From contig DATIHO010000149.1 of NCBI GenBank assembly GCA_035480615.1, forward strand, positions 1-32,779: a stretch of 32,779 nucleotides of DNA, given 5' to 3'. The notes under the pieces were generated by a model that did not search any database, was not told the DNA's origin, and saw only the letters and a list, made by a program, of their open reading frames with translations. Source of the stretch: CAIPFQ01 sp035480615. GTDB lineage: Bacteria; Chlamydiota; Chlamydiia; Chlamydiales; SM23-39. Both the position numbers and the translations under genes were made by a program. Of this stretch, positions 8,185-15,187 are shown piece after piece. Numbering within the stretch: the first letter of the stretch is position 1; each line of letters starts with the position of its first letter.

Positions 8185-9348
8185 ATGTCAGTCAATTTCA
8201 ATGTTTGGTCGAAACCTACAACACCCTGTACAACACTCACTCAGTGTTCGTCAGATATACAGCAGCACATTTTTTCCTATTTAGAAAAAGAAGCACTACA
8301 AGCTGCTACGTGTCTCAATAAGGACATGGGTCACAAAGCAATAACAGCAGCTAATGTGAATGAGCCTGCTAGAATCAAGAATTTTATCCATGTTCTAATT
8401 TCGGGATTGGATGCAGGAAGATTTTCAGAAAAAATAGAGATGCTTTTAGAAATTTCGCACAATGTAACTTCTCCGGAGTGTGCAAATTTACTAACGTTGA
8501 GACCATACATCTTGCGTGTAAGAAGACAATTAATCAACGTAATAAAAACATTGGATCCGGAGACGATAGAGAATCTAAAAAATAGTGTACATCTCCCGTC
8601 TTTTTTCGAAAAAATTTTTATATTGGTTGCACTTGAAAGACAAATAAATGAGACCAACCCTAATACATATGAGGGCGCTCGTGCGCTCAGGGATATTTCT
8701 AAAGCTATAGCGCAAGCAGGCGATATTGACCGAGCTATCGAGGTTGCTACATCGATTCTTAACGGACAGAGCAACTTTGCGCTCATGGATATTTCTACAG
8801 TTTTAGCGCAAGCAGGCAATATTGACCGAGCTATCGCTGTTGCTACATCGATTCCTACCGATCTGAGCGGGCTTACGCTCAGGGATATTTCTAGAATTTT
8901 AATGCAAGCAGGCGATATTGACCGAGCTATCGCTGTTGCTAAATCGATTCCTAACGGACAGATCGAGTTTGCGCTCGTGGATATTTCTAGAATTTTAGCG
9001 CAAGCAGGCGATATTGACCGAGCTATCGCTGTTGCTACATCGATTCCTAACGGATACAGCTGGTTTGCGTTCAGGGATATTTCTAAAATTTTAGTGCAAG
9101 CAGGCAATATTGACCGAGCCATCGCTGTTGCTACATCGATTCCTATCGAATTTATGAAAGAGGGTGCGCTCAGGGATATTTCCATAGTTTTAGCGCAAGC
9201 AGGCAATATTGACCGGGCTATCGCTGTTGCCAATTTGATTCCTAGAGAAAATGTGAGAAAGCGTGCGGTTTCGGCTATTTCTCAAGCTTCAGCGCAAGCA
9301 GGCGATATTGACCAAGCGCGCGGGGCTAAGCGACGGCGATATCGGTGA
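8185..9348 (+). CDS. F-box-like protein with 32-residue helical repeats (copy 1)
   Basis: The 387-residue product starts MSVNFN, followed by an F-box-like helix set (about 18-50: LTQCSSDIQQHIFSYLEKEALQAA in segments), a helical middle, then from residue 179 six complete TPR-like repeats of 32-33 residues with the core GDIDRAIAVATSIP...ALRDISKILAQA. F-box domains in Chlamydiae are thought to recruit host SCF ubiquitin ligases, so an injected ubiquitin-pathway effector is plausible but inferred. ATG at 8185 has GGAG 8 nt upstream. The C-terminal end (ARGAKRRRYR) is abnormal: it is encoded by an 82-bp copy of dnaK read in a foreign frame, and a stub of the repeat gene resumes after it. The array has more full units than copy 2, indicating repeat-number change. 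Confidence 0.75.
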   Translation: MSVNFNVWSKPTTPCTTLTQCSSDIQQHIFSYLEKEALQAATCLNKDMGHKAITAANVNEPARIKNFIHVLISGLDAGRFSEKIEMLLEISHNVTSPECANLLTLRPYILRVRRQLINVIKTLDPETIENLKNSVHLPSFFEKIFILVALERQINETNPNTYEGARALRDISKAIAQAGDIDRAIEVATSILNGQSNFALMDISTVLAQAGNIDRAIAVATSIPTDLSGLTLRDISRILMQAGDIDRAIAVAKSIPNGQIEFALVDISRILAQAGDIDRAIAVATSIPNGYSWFAFRDISKILVQAGNIDRAIAVATSIPIEFMKEGALRDISIVLAQAGNIDRAIAVANLIPRENVRKRAVSAISQASAQAGDIDQARGAKRRRYR

Positions 9349-9400
9349 AGTGATTCTCGTCGGTGGAATGACCCGGATGCCCGCGGTGTACCAAAAAGTG
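9319..9400 (+). repeat. 82-bp copy of dnaK sequence inside repeat gene
   Basis: Positions 9319-9400 match 6837-6918 of dnaK without gaps and with three mismatches, all transitions. The piece begins at CGCGGGGCTAAG and ends at CCAAAAAGTG. It is read out of frame and supplies the last codons of the F-box gene. F-box-gene sequence (TTTGATTCCTAGAGAAAATG) resumes immediately after it, so the piece is inserted inside the array. Confidence 0.9.
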
Positions 9401-9652
9401 TTTGATTCCTAGAGAAAATGTATTACTCCAAGAATTACTGGGACGTTCTCTTCATTGCAATTTTGAGTTACGTGAAATTCCCTCTTGAGAGGGAAAGTGG
9501 GATACTTTTTGTTGATTCAAAAAGGATTACAGTTCAGTCTGTTGTCGATTTTCCTTGGAATGATTGACCTTTTTTAATTTATGTATATTGCATATTAAAT
9601 TTTTGTATGTTATTATTGTAGCATAATTAAACTTTAAAAATGGTGAAAAGTC
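9349..9652. other. Intergenic region between the F-box genes
   Basis: It holds the rest of the dnaK-derived fragment (to 9400), a roughly 20-nt stub of the repeat gene (9401-9421), and then the duplicated leader from 9445 with its hairpin (9478-9495) and promoter. No gene is supported. Confidence 0.7.
9588..9616 (+). promoter_or_regulatory. Candidate promoter of second F-box gene
   Basis: TTGCAT-N17-TATTAT, identical in hexamers and spacing to 8120-8148 in the upstream copy. The start codon follows at 9653. Confidence 0.5.
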
Positions 9653-10738
9653 ATGTTAGTCAATTTCAATAATAATAATGTTTGGTCAAAACCTGCAATA
9701 CCCTGTACAACACTCACTCAGTGTTCGTCAGATATACAGAAGCACATTTTGTCCTATTTAGAAAAAGAATCACTACAAGCTGCTTCGTGTGTCACTAAGG
9801 ACATGAGTCAAAAAGCAATAACAGTAGCTAATATGAATGAGCCTGCTCTAATCAAGAATTTTATCCATGTTCTAATTTCGGGATTGGATGCAGAAAGATT
9901 TTCAAAAGAAATAGAGATACTTTTAGAAATTTCGCACAATATAACTTCTCAGAAGTGTGCAAATTTACTAACGTTGAGACCATACATCTTGCCTGTAAGA
10001 AGACAATTAATCAACGTAATAAAAACATTGGATCCGGAGACGATAGAGAATCTAAAAAATAGTGCACATCTCCCGTCTTTTTTCGAAAAAATTTTTATAT
10101 TGGTTGCACTTGAAAGACAAATAGAGGCTAATCGCAACCCTAATGCACATGAGCGTACACGTGTGCTCCGGAATATTTCTAAAGCTATAGCGCAAGCAGG
10201 CGATATTGACCGAGCTATCGATGTGGCTACATCGCTTCCTAACGAACAGAGCGAGTTTGCGCTCAGGGATATTTCTATAGTTTTAGCGCAAGAAGGCAAT
10301 ATTGACCGAGCTATCGCTATTGCTAGATCGATTCCTATCGTACTGAGCGAGACTACGCTCAGGGATATTTCTAGCATTTTAGTGGGAGTCGGAGATATTG
10401 ACCGAGCTATCGCTGTTGCTACATTGATTCCTTCCCCCTGGAGCGAGTTTACGCTCAGGGATATTTCTAGAATTTTAGCGCAAGAAGGCAATATTGACCG
10501 AGCTATCGCTATTGCTACATCGATTCCTAACGGAAACGAACAGAGCGAGTTTGCGCTCAAGGATATTTCTCTAGTTTTAGCCCAAGCAGGCGATATTGAC
10601 CGAGCTACCGCCGTTGCTAATTTGATTCCTAGAGAAAATGTGAGAAAGCGTGCGGTCTCGGCCATTTCTCAAGTTTCAGCACAAACAGGCGATGCTGAAA
10701 GAGTTCAGGACGCAAAGAGACGGCGCCGTACAGAGTAA
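9653..10738 (+). CDS. F-box-like protein with 32-residue helical repeats (copy 2)
   Basis: Tandem paralogue of the gene at 8185. The N-terminus (MLVNFNNNNVWSKP) carries an asparagine expansion from AAT repeats, followed by the same F-box-like region and helical middle. From residue 183 there are five complete 32-34-residue repeats (GDIDRAI.VATS.P...LRDIS.ILAQ) and a degenerate last unit. The C-terminus AERVQDAKRRRRTE is encoded by a 46-bp segment shared, in another frame, with the HEPN-like remnant near 11728, so its end is also a splice of foreign sequence. The stop overlaps the start of a further repeat fragment (TAATG). Probably a host-interaction protein; evidence for secretion is only by family analogy. 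Confidence 0.72.
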   Translation: MLVNFNNNNVWSKPAIPCTTLTQCSSDIQKHILSYLEKESLQAASCVTKDMSQKAITVANMNEPALIKNFIHVLISGLDAERFSKEIEILLEISHNITSQKCANLLTLRPYILPVRRQLINVIKTLDPETIENLKNSAHLPSFFEKIFILVALERQIEANRNPNAHERTRVLRNISKAIAQAGDIDRAIDVATSLPNEQSEFALRDISIVLAQEGNIDRAIAIARSIPIVLSETTLRDISSILVGVGDIDRAIAVATLIPSPWSEFTLRDISRILAQEGNIDRAIAIATSIPNGNEQSEFALKDISLVLAQAGDIDRATAVANLIPRENVRKRAVSAISQVSAQTGDAERVQDAKRRRRTE

Positions 10739-10977
10739 TGGATGTTGCTAGATCGATTCCTGACGAAGGTGAGAGAGCGTATGCGCTCAGAGAGATTTCT
10801 GAATCTTTAATGCAAGCAGGCGATATGAACCTAGCTATCGCTGTTGCTACATCGATTCCTGACAAAGGTGAGAGAGCGGGTGCGCTCTGGATTATTTCTC
10901 AAGCTTTAATGCAAGCAGGCGATATTGACCGAGCTACCGCTGTTGCCAAATTAATACATTTATATACAATGACTTGA
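10738..10977 (+). pseudogene. Detached C-terminal fragment of a repeat protein
   Basis: The 79-residue frame starts in the TAATG overlap with the preceding stop and encodes two more repeats (DVARSIPDEGERAYALREISESLMQAGD, in parts, and IAVATSIPDKGERAGALWIIS...), ending in DRATAVAKLIH. It lacks the F-box region, leader and promoter. It is best read as the tail of a longer repeat gene cut off when a 46-bp segment was inserted into the array. Translation by coupling is possible but unproven. Confidence 0.65.
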
Positions 10978-11039
10978 GCGTTTTTCTGGAGGCGGGGAGA
11001 AAAAGCGTTGACTTACCAAATATAAGAGGGAGATAAGTA

Positions 11040-11465
11040 ATGCGATACCATTTTAAAGTTCACAAAGAGAAAGAGGGCTTTTGGGCTGAATGTATCGAGC
11101 TTCCAGGATGCGTTACCCAAGCTGATACAAAAGAAGAGTTAGATTTAAATATGCAGGAAGCTCTCAATCTCTATTTAGAGGAGGTTGAAGATTATGAATA
11201 TTTAGCTCCCATGCCTAAAGCATCCATCAAAGAAGAGCGTAATGTTGTTGAAGTTCCTGTTGATCCTTTCGTAGCTCTCGCTTTTTCTATTCGATATCAA
11301 AGAATAAATCAGGGATTAACGCAAAGAGAAGCTGCTGATCAATTGGGAATGAAAGCAATTTATAGTTATCAAAGACTTGAGAAAAGATGTAACCCCACTC
11401 TAGAGTTGATCTATAAATTGGTTTTACTATTTCCTGCGCTTTCTTTAGATAAAATCTTGCGTTGA
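11040..11465 (+). CDS. HicB-like antitoxin with C-terminal HTH, orphan
   Basis: 141 residues. Residues 1-60 form a HicB-type fold (MRYHFKVHKEKEGFWAECIELPGCVTQ in parts; ADTKEELDLNMQEALNLYLEE) and residues 85-141 form an Xre-type helix-turn-helix (SIRYQRINQGLTQREAADQLGMKAIYSYQRLEK, in parts). HicB proteins neutralise the HicA RNase and repress their own operon. No hicA-like frame of about 60 codons is present on either side, so it is an orphan: a transcription regulator, a stabilised remnant, or an antitoxin against a toxin elsewhere. A good GGGAG Shine-Dalgarno sits 8 nt before the ATG. Confidence 0.8.
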   Translation: MRYHFKVHKEKEGFWAECIELPGCVTQADTKEELDLNMQEALNLYLEEVEDYEYLAPMPKASIKEERNVVEVPVDPFVALAFSIRYQRINQGLTQREAADQLGMKAIYSYQRLEKRCNPTLELIYKLVLLFPALSLDKILR

Positions 11466-11480
11466 GGAATACATCTGAAA

Positions 11481-11665
11481 GTGTTTCTCATAACCACTGA
11501 GAAAAAAGCCTGGCGAGATCCTGGTAAGTAATATAAATAAAAAAAGCGATGAGTAACCCAATAAAAGGAAAGATCAATCTTTCCATGGTTTTCGAACGGA
11601 TGGGGCGTTTTCGAATCATCTCAAGCAAAGAAAACATAATATGCCCCCATCTAAAAACAGAGATG
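11481..11665. repeat. Displaced copy of the rseP 3' end (about 185 bp)
   Basis: 11481-11665 matches 13240-13424, in the same orientation. The first 140 or so bases differ at a few positions only, and the match decays with single-base indels near 11640-11665. The copied part covers the last roughly 58 codons of rseP plus 7 nt beyond its stop. It is not expressed as a complete gene. Together the two copies are direct repeats flanking about 1.57 kb. Confidence 0.92.
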
Positions 11666-11739
11666 CTCTAAAAATCAATTTCATGTAAACTGTCTCCTTC
11701 CATTTGACTTTTGATCTGCATTTGGAGCTGAAAGAGTTC

Positions 11740-11865
11740 ATGACACAAAGAGACGGCGCTGTACGGAGTGATCGTATTTCGCTAGATGAGTTGAAAACCC
11801 TGAGTTGGGAAAGATTCGTAGATGCGACAATTTTGATCCGCGAAAAACGATATGATGCTGCATAA
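11740..11865 (+). pseudogene. HEPN-like protein, C-terminally truncated remnant
   Basis: A 41-codon frame, too short to be prominent: its second half LDELKTLSWERFVDATILIREKRYDAA resembles the first helix of HEPN domains (the 'Y-D-A-A-xYL-x-GYAxE' region), but a TAA stops it exactly where the family continues. The first 10 codons overlap a 46-bp segment (11728-11773) shared with the 3' end of the second F-box gene (10695-10740) at about 89% identity. A likely partner gene follows 17 nt later. A genuine 41-residue peptide cannot be excluded. Confidence 0.45.
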
Positions 11866-11882
11866 ACTTTATTAGAAGCATT

Positions 11883-12287
11883 ATGAAAGAGCTCTTGGAC
11901 AAACTAAAAGAAATCCTTAAAGACATTGAGAAAGAAGATGGGCTTGTTGTTTTATTTGCTCTTTTCTTGCGTGAAGGAGCATTGGGAATGTGGGATCTGC
12001 TCGTTGCTGCTCCATGGTTAGACGCTAGCGCTCTTGCTTCTTATGATCACATTGCTAAAAGAATTCAAGGACGTTTGACTCCTGATCAGGTTGTGAAATT
12101 AGATAGAATTGTATTATTAGATCCTAAAGATTCTGCCGTTTCGTTTTTGCAAGATAATTACCCTGTTCCAAATGGGTCCTTTATTGAGATTCCGAATTGC
12201 GAACCACTTACTGATCGATATGGCTTTACGATCCAGCGCGCCTATGTATTGAGGTGTATTCGAGAACCTATGCAGTGTAAAGAATGA
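11883..12287 (+). CDS. Conserved hypothetical protein downstream of HEPN remnant
   Basis: 134 residues, soluble, no signal peptide or membrane segment. It opens with a charged helix (MKELLDKLKEILKDIEKEDG), then LFALFLREGALGMWDLLVAAPWLD, IVLLDPKDSAVSFLQ and a conserved-looking FIEIPNCEPLTDRYGFTIQRAYVLR. I recall proteins of this kind encoded next to HEPN-domain genes and so suggest it is the second half of a two-gene (possibly toxin-antitoxin) module, but I cannot name a family. It lies inside the rseP-repeat-flanked segment, so it may have been acquired with it. AAGCATT before the ATG gives only a weak Shine-Dalgarno. Confidence 0.6.
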   Translation: MKELLDKLKEILKDIEKEDGLVVLFALFLREGALGMWDLLVAAPWLDASALASYDHIAKRIQGRLTPDQVVKLDRIVLLDPKDSAVSFLQDNYPVPNGSFIEIPNCEPLTDRYGFTIQRAYVLRCIREPMQCKE

Positions 12288-12357
12288 TCCGGTTTTGCGT
12301 ATCAGGTAGAGCAGTTTGCTCTTTCATGTTTTCCTCTTTTGCTCGTCAAAGGAAATT

Positions 12358-13230
12358 TTAAAATTTCCTCAATGCGGCGATGCCAGTTGCACTAGAATTA
12401 TCCCGCCCACAGTCAACAAAAGTGCGTATCTTGCCATTGGACTCATGCAGGCCTCCAAATATAAATGGAAAACTACAGTGAGGATTTAGACATTGCATGT
12501 ATTCGCTACAATAACTGAGCGTCGCACGCCCTTCCTCACCGTCCAACCCACTTCCTAAATGTTTCTCGCCAGTCCATACATAACGAGCAAAAATAACAGT
12601 AGCTAAATCAATCATAGAAGGCTCTGCTTCGTAACCGGCTGCCGTTTGCTCATTTAAATCTTTCATGTATTGTTTTTGGTGTTCCCATGGTATATGTGTA
12701 TCTGTATCTGGATAACGACTTTTTCTTGCCAAGACGTCTTTTCTCATCACAAGCCAATGTGAAGGATCTGCGACGACATTTTTAATGTTTTGAAAATTTC
12801 GGCCCACCCCAGAAGTTGAAAATCCCAAAGTTGAAAATCCCAATCCCATTTTTTCTAAAGTATCAAGAGTTCTTGGGAAAATGCCTTGTTCATTTCTCAA
12901 AAATTGAGGAGCTAGAATCGGAGGAAGGTGTGTTTCGCACACAAATTTGGATGGGTCAATGGGATCGGGTCCATGCCACCATGCTTCAAAACCCTCTTTA
13001 AATTCCGGTTCCGGACCTACATCTACTCCAAAATACTTCTTCCATTCTGCAGCACCAAACGGATTTGGATGCGTTTCTACATATTTTGCAATTGTTTTCA
13101 CAACCTCAATAGGAAATGGATCGGTTTTGATATCTTTTTCTCGCGATTCCTCGATCAATTCCTGCAAATGAGGAATATCTCTTTCAAAACAAGATCCAGT
13201 TCGTGCGAAATTTGGTTTTATCGATAACAT
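12358..13230 (-). CDS. Lineage-specific chlamydial family protein (C-terminal 'AALRKF' type)
   Basis: The frame opens at 13320 but the first 30 codons are rseP 3' DNA in another frame; the ATG at 13230 with GGAGA 6-7 nt upstream gives 290 residues starting MLSIKPNFARTG. The C-terminal half (DPSHWLVMRKDVLARKS, EPSMIDLATVIFARYVWTGEKHL, ending TGIAALRKF) matches a pattern I know from a much-expanded, functionally unknown family in amoeba-associated Chlamydiae. No signal peptide, no membrane segment. A 15-bp tandem duplication (12814-12843) encodes GFSTLGFST. It lies at the right end of the segment bounded by the two rseP 3' copies, 10 nt from the intact one. Role unknown; a host-interaction role is only inferred from the expansion. 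Confidence 0.65.
   Translation of the reverse strand: MLSIKPNFARTGSCFERDIPHLQELIEESREKDIKTDPFPIEVVKTIAKYVETHPNPFGAAEWKKYFGVDVGPEPEFKEGFEAWWHGPDPIDPSKFVCETHLPPILAPQFLRNEQGIFPRTLDTLEKMGLGFSTLGFSTSGVGRNFQNIKNVVADPSHWLVMRKDVLARKSRYPDTDTHIPWEHQKQYMKDLNEQTAAGYEAEPSMIDLATVIFARYVWTGEKHLGSGLDGEEGRATLSYCSEYMQCLNPHCSFPFIFGGLHESNGKIRTFVDCGRDNSSATGIAALRKF
12814..12843. repeat. 15-bp perfect tandem repeat within CDS
   Basis: AGTTGAAAATCCCAA occurs twice without interruption, duplicating five codons (GFSTL region) in the leftward gene. The length is a multiple of three, so the frame is kept. Confidence 0.85.
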
Positions 13231-13246
13231 ATTTTCTCCGTGTTTC

Positions 13247-15184
13247 TCATAACCACTGAGAAAAAAGCCTGGCGAGATCCTGGTAAGTAATATAAATAAA
13301 AAAAGCGATGAGTAACCCAATAAAAGGAAGGATCAATCTTTCCATGGTTTTCGAACGGATGGGGCGTTTTCGAATCATCTCGAGCAGAGAAAACATAATA
13401 TGCCCTCCATCTAAAACAGGGATGGGAAGAAGATTCACGATCCCTAAATTCAGGCTGATGACAGCCATCCAAAATACCGCTTCCTTGATTCCAACCATCC
13501 AGCTTTGATGCACCACATGGACAATACCCACAGGTCCACTCATGTATTTTGGCTTGAGGGAGCCGGAAAAAAGGCCGCTTAAAGTACGCCATGTATCCAC
13601 CAGGACGTTTTGGAATTGTTGCAGTGGATTTGGGTTGTAAATCACTTCACGGTCTCTTAGAGGAACGCCTAAAACCAACCGCTTTTGTCCATTTTCCAAT
13701 TGTTTTAAAGCGGCGCTCCGCTTCACCGGATCGCGGATTGATTCAATTTCTTTTTTCGCTAAAGTGAGTTCGCGGGACAAGGCGGCTTGTTGTGCTGAAG
13801 TGAAGGAAAGTGCGCTTTTCGATTTTGGAATGATCGGACTTAAAACATACAAATCCCCAATATGGCGACTTGTATTGTCTATACCAATGGATCCAGTGAG
13901 CGAACTTAAAGCGCTCAAATTGAAATCCTCGAATTGAGAATCAGCCCGAGTCCACAGAATTTTTTTGAGGGCGGGAGGGTCCCGTTTTACGATGAGAAGC
14001 ACACGCCGAGTTTGTATGTCTTCGAGCAGTTGATAGGAAAGCTTCAGCGGAATCCCATCGATTGCCAGGATGCGATCCCCCTCTTCCAAAGGGGTAAAAT
14101 AAGAACATCGTTGGCATTTTTGAAATGCTGCGGTTTGCTCCGCCGGATCGAGAAAATCGACCTTGCTTTCAACCACGCAATCGGGAGATAAATTGTAGGG
14201 AATAAAGTAAAGATCTTGCAGCTTGCCTTTGACTCCCGCTTCGTACTGCCAATCTCCGATTTCCGCCCGTTCAAACGGCTTCATTTTTAAATCTTCCAAT
14301 TGAATGCGGGGAATTTTTGTGTGAAAGATGTGAGAGCCTCTTTGAACTGTCAAAAAAGCGGTCGATTCATTTGTAAGAGCGCTCAATTGCTGGACGGAGA
14401 AGACCGCCTCGCCATCCGCCCAAATGATTCGATCCCCTTTTTCAATGCCCGATCTGGCAATGGGAGAATCGGCGAACAGCTCTTCTTGGCCATCGTAAAT
14501 CAGATAGGAGGCGGGAGAAAAAACTCCAATGGTCTGCAATCGGTCTTTGGAAATTTGCGGGCTTTCGTAGGTATTGAGAGTGTAATCAAAATTGACCCTT
14601 TTCCCCGTGACATAATCCATTTTATAACCTTCGATCCGCATCTGCTTGTCATTCATAAGAGATGCGACTAAAAGATCCTTAAACCCATGGAAGGGACGAT
14701 CATCGTATCTTTGGATCACATCTCCCGGACGCACTCCCAAAGTGTAAAGCACGGAATTGGGATCGACCCATCCAATCCGGTTTGTAAATTCCGCAAATTG
14801 TTTCGGTCTTCCCCCAATTGACCAAAGAAAAGTGAAAGCAGCTAATGCGAAAAGGATATTGACCATAGGACCAGCTAGAGCCACTTTGATCCGCTGCCAA
14901 GGGCGTTTTGCATAAAAACCATCAGAAATTTCGTAGGGTTCGCGACTTCCCTCCTTTTGCATGCCGGCAATCCGGACATACCCGCCAAAAGGAAGAATGC
15001 AAAGCATCCATTTGACTCCGCCCCGCTCCCAGGTATAGATGGGTTTGCCAAAGCCGATTGAAAAAGCTTCTACCCGCATGCCTTCCCGCCTTGCTATCCA
15101 AAAATGACCAAGTTCATGGATAAAGACAAGAAACCCAAGTCCTAAAATTGCAAGCAAAGCGTAAAAAATACTTTCCATATTCAC
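13247..15184 (-). CDS. rseP: Site-2 intramembrane zinc metalloprotease RseP/YaeL
   Basis: An inner-membrane protease that cleaves transmembrane anchors (sigma-factor control, signal-peptide remnants). The 645-residue protein carries the first active-site helix with HELGH at residues 23-27, two PDZ-like regions between the catalytic helices (about 120-260 and 330-420, including GDRIIWADGEAV and GDRILAIDGIPL), a long insert typical of chlamydial homologues, and the second active-site motif NLLPIPVLDGGH with LDG at about 591-593. It is last in the leftward ytg-dxr-rseP operon, 3 nt after the dxr stop. Its final 58 codons are duplicated at 11481-11665. C. trachomatis CT072 has the same position after dxr (from memory). 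Confidence 0.95.
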   Translation of the reverse strand: MNMESIFYALLAILGLGFLVFIHELGHFWIARREGMRVEAFSIGFGKPIYTWERGGVKWMLCILPFGGYVRIAGMQKEGSREPYEISDGFYAKRPWQRIKVALAGPMVNILFALAAFTFLWSIGGRPKQFAEFTNRIGWVDPNSVLYTLGVRPGDVIQRYDDRPFHGFKDLLVASLMNDKQMRIEGYKMDYVTGKRVNFDYTLNTYESPQISKDRLQTIGVFSPASYLIYDGQEELFADSPIARSGIEKGDRIIWADGEAVFSVQQLSALTNESTAFLTVQRGSHIFHTKIPRIQLEDLKMKPFERAEIGDWQYEAGVKGKLQDLYFIPYNLSPDCVVESKVDFLDPAEQTAAFQKCQRCSYFTPLEEGDRILAIDGIPLKLSYQLLEDIQTRRVLLIVKRDPPALKKILWTRADSQFEDFNLSALSSLTGSIGIDNTSRHIGDLYVLSPIIPKSKSALSFTSAQQAALSRELTLAKKEIESIRDPVKRSAALKQLENGQKRLVLGVPLRDREVIYNPNPLQQFQNVLVDTWRTLSGLFSGSLKPKYMSGPVGIVHVVHQSWMVGIKEAVFWMAVISLNLGIVNLLPIPVLDGGHIMFSLLEMIRKRPIRSKTMERLILPFIGLLIAFFIYITYQDLARLFSQWL

Positions 15185-15187
15185 AGG

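Larger units (their letters stand above)
7985..9444 (+). repeat. First unit of a tandem gene duplication (about 1.46 kb)
   Basis: The leader and coding sequence starting at 7985 recur from 9445 at an offset of 1460 nt. The upstream halves match almost base for base, including the hairpin, promoter and N-terminal coding part, and differ mainly by short indels. The second unit runs from 9445 to about 10737. The two units therefore arose by tandem duplication of a whole promoter-plus-gene cassette. Confidence 0.85.

Noticed and set aside
8331..9233. A 300-codon leftward frame across the first F-box gene
   Set aside because: It is the antisense of the 32-residue repeats; its own 'repeats' follow from theirs, and promoter, Shine-Dalgarno and F-box evidence favour the rightward frame. 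The same applies to 9949-10665.
8719..10690. Regularly spaced repeats that could suggest a CRISPR array
   Set aside because: The period is 96-102 bp with no unique spacers, in frame, and encodes a clear helical protein repeat.
10978..11039. A hicA remnant upstream of the HicB-like gene
   Set aside because: Only 62 nt are available and no frame resembles HicA; the preceding DNA is F-box repeat sequence.
12358..13320. A 320-residue version of the lineage-specific protein starting at 13320
   Set aside because: Its first 30 codons are the rseP 3' end read in another frame; a Shine-Dalgarno precedes the ATG at 13230.
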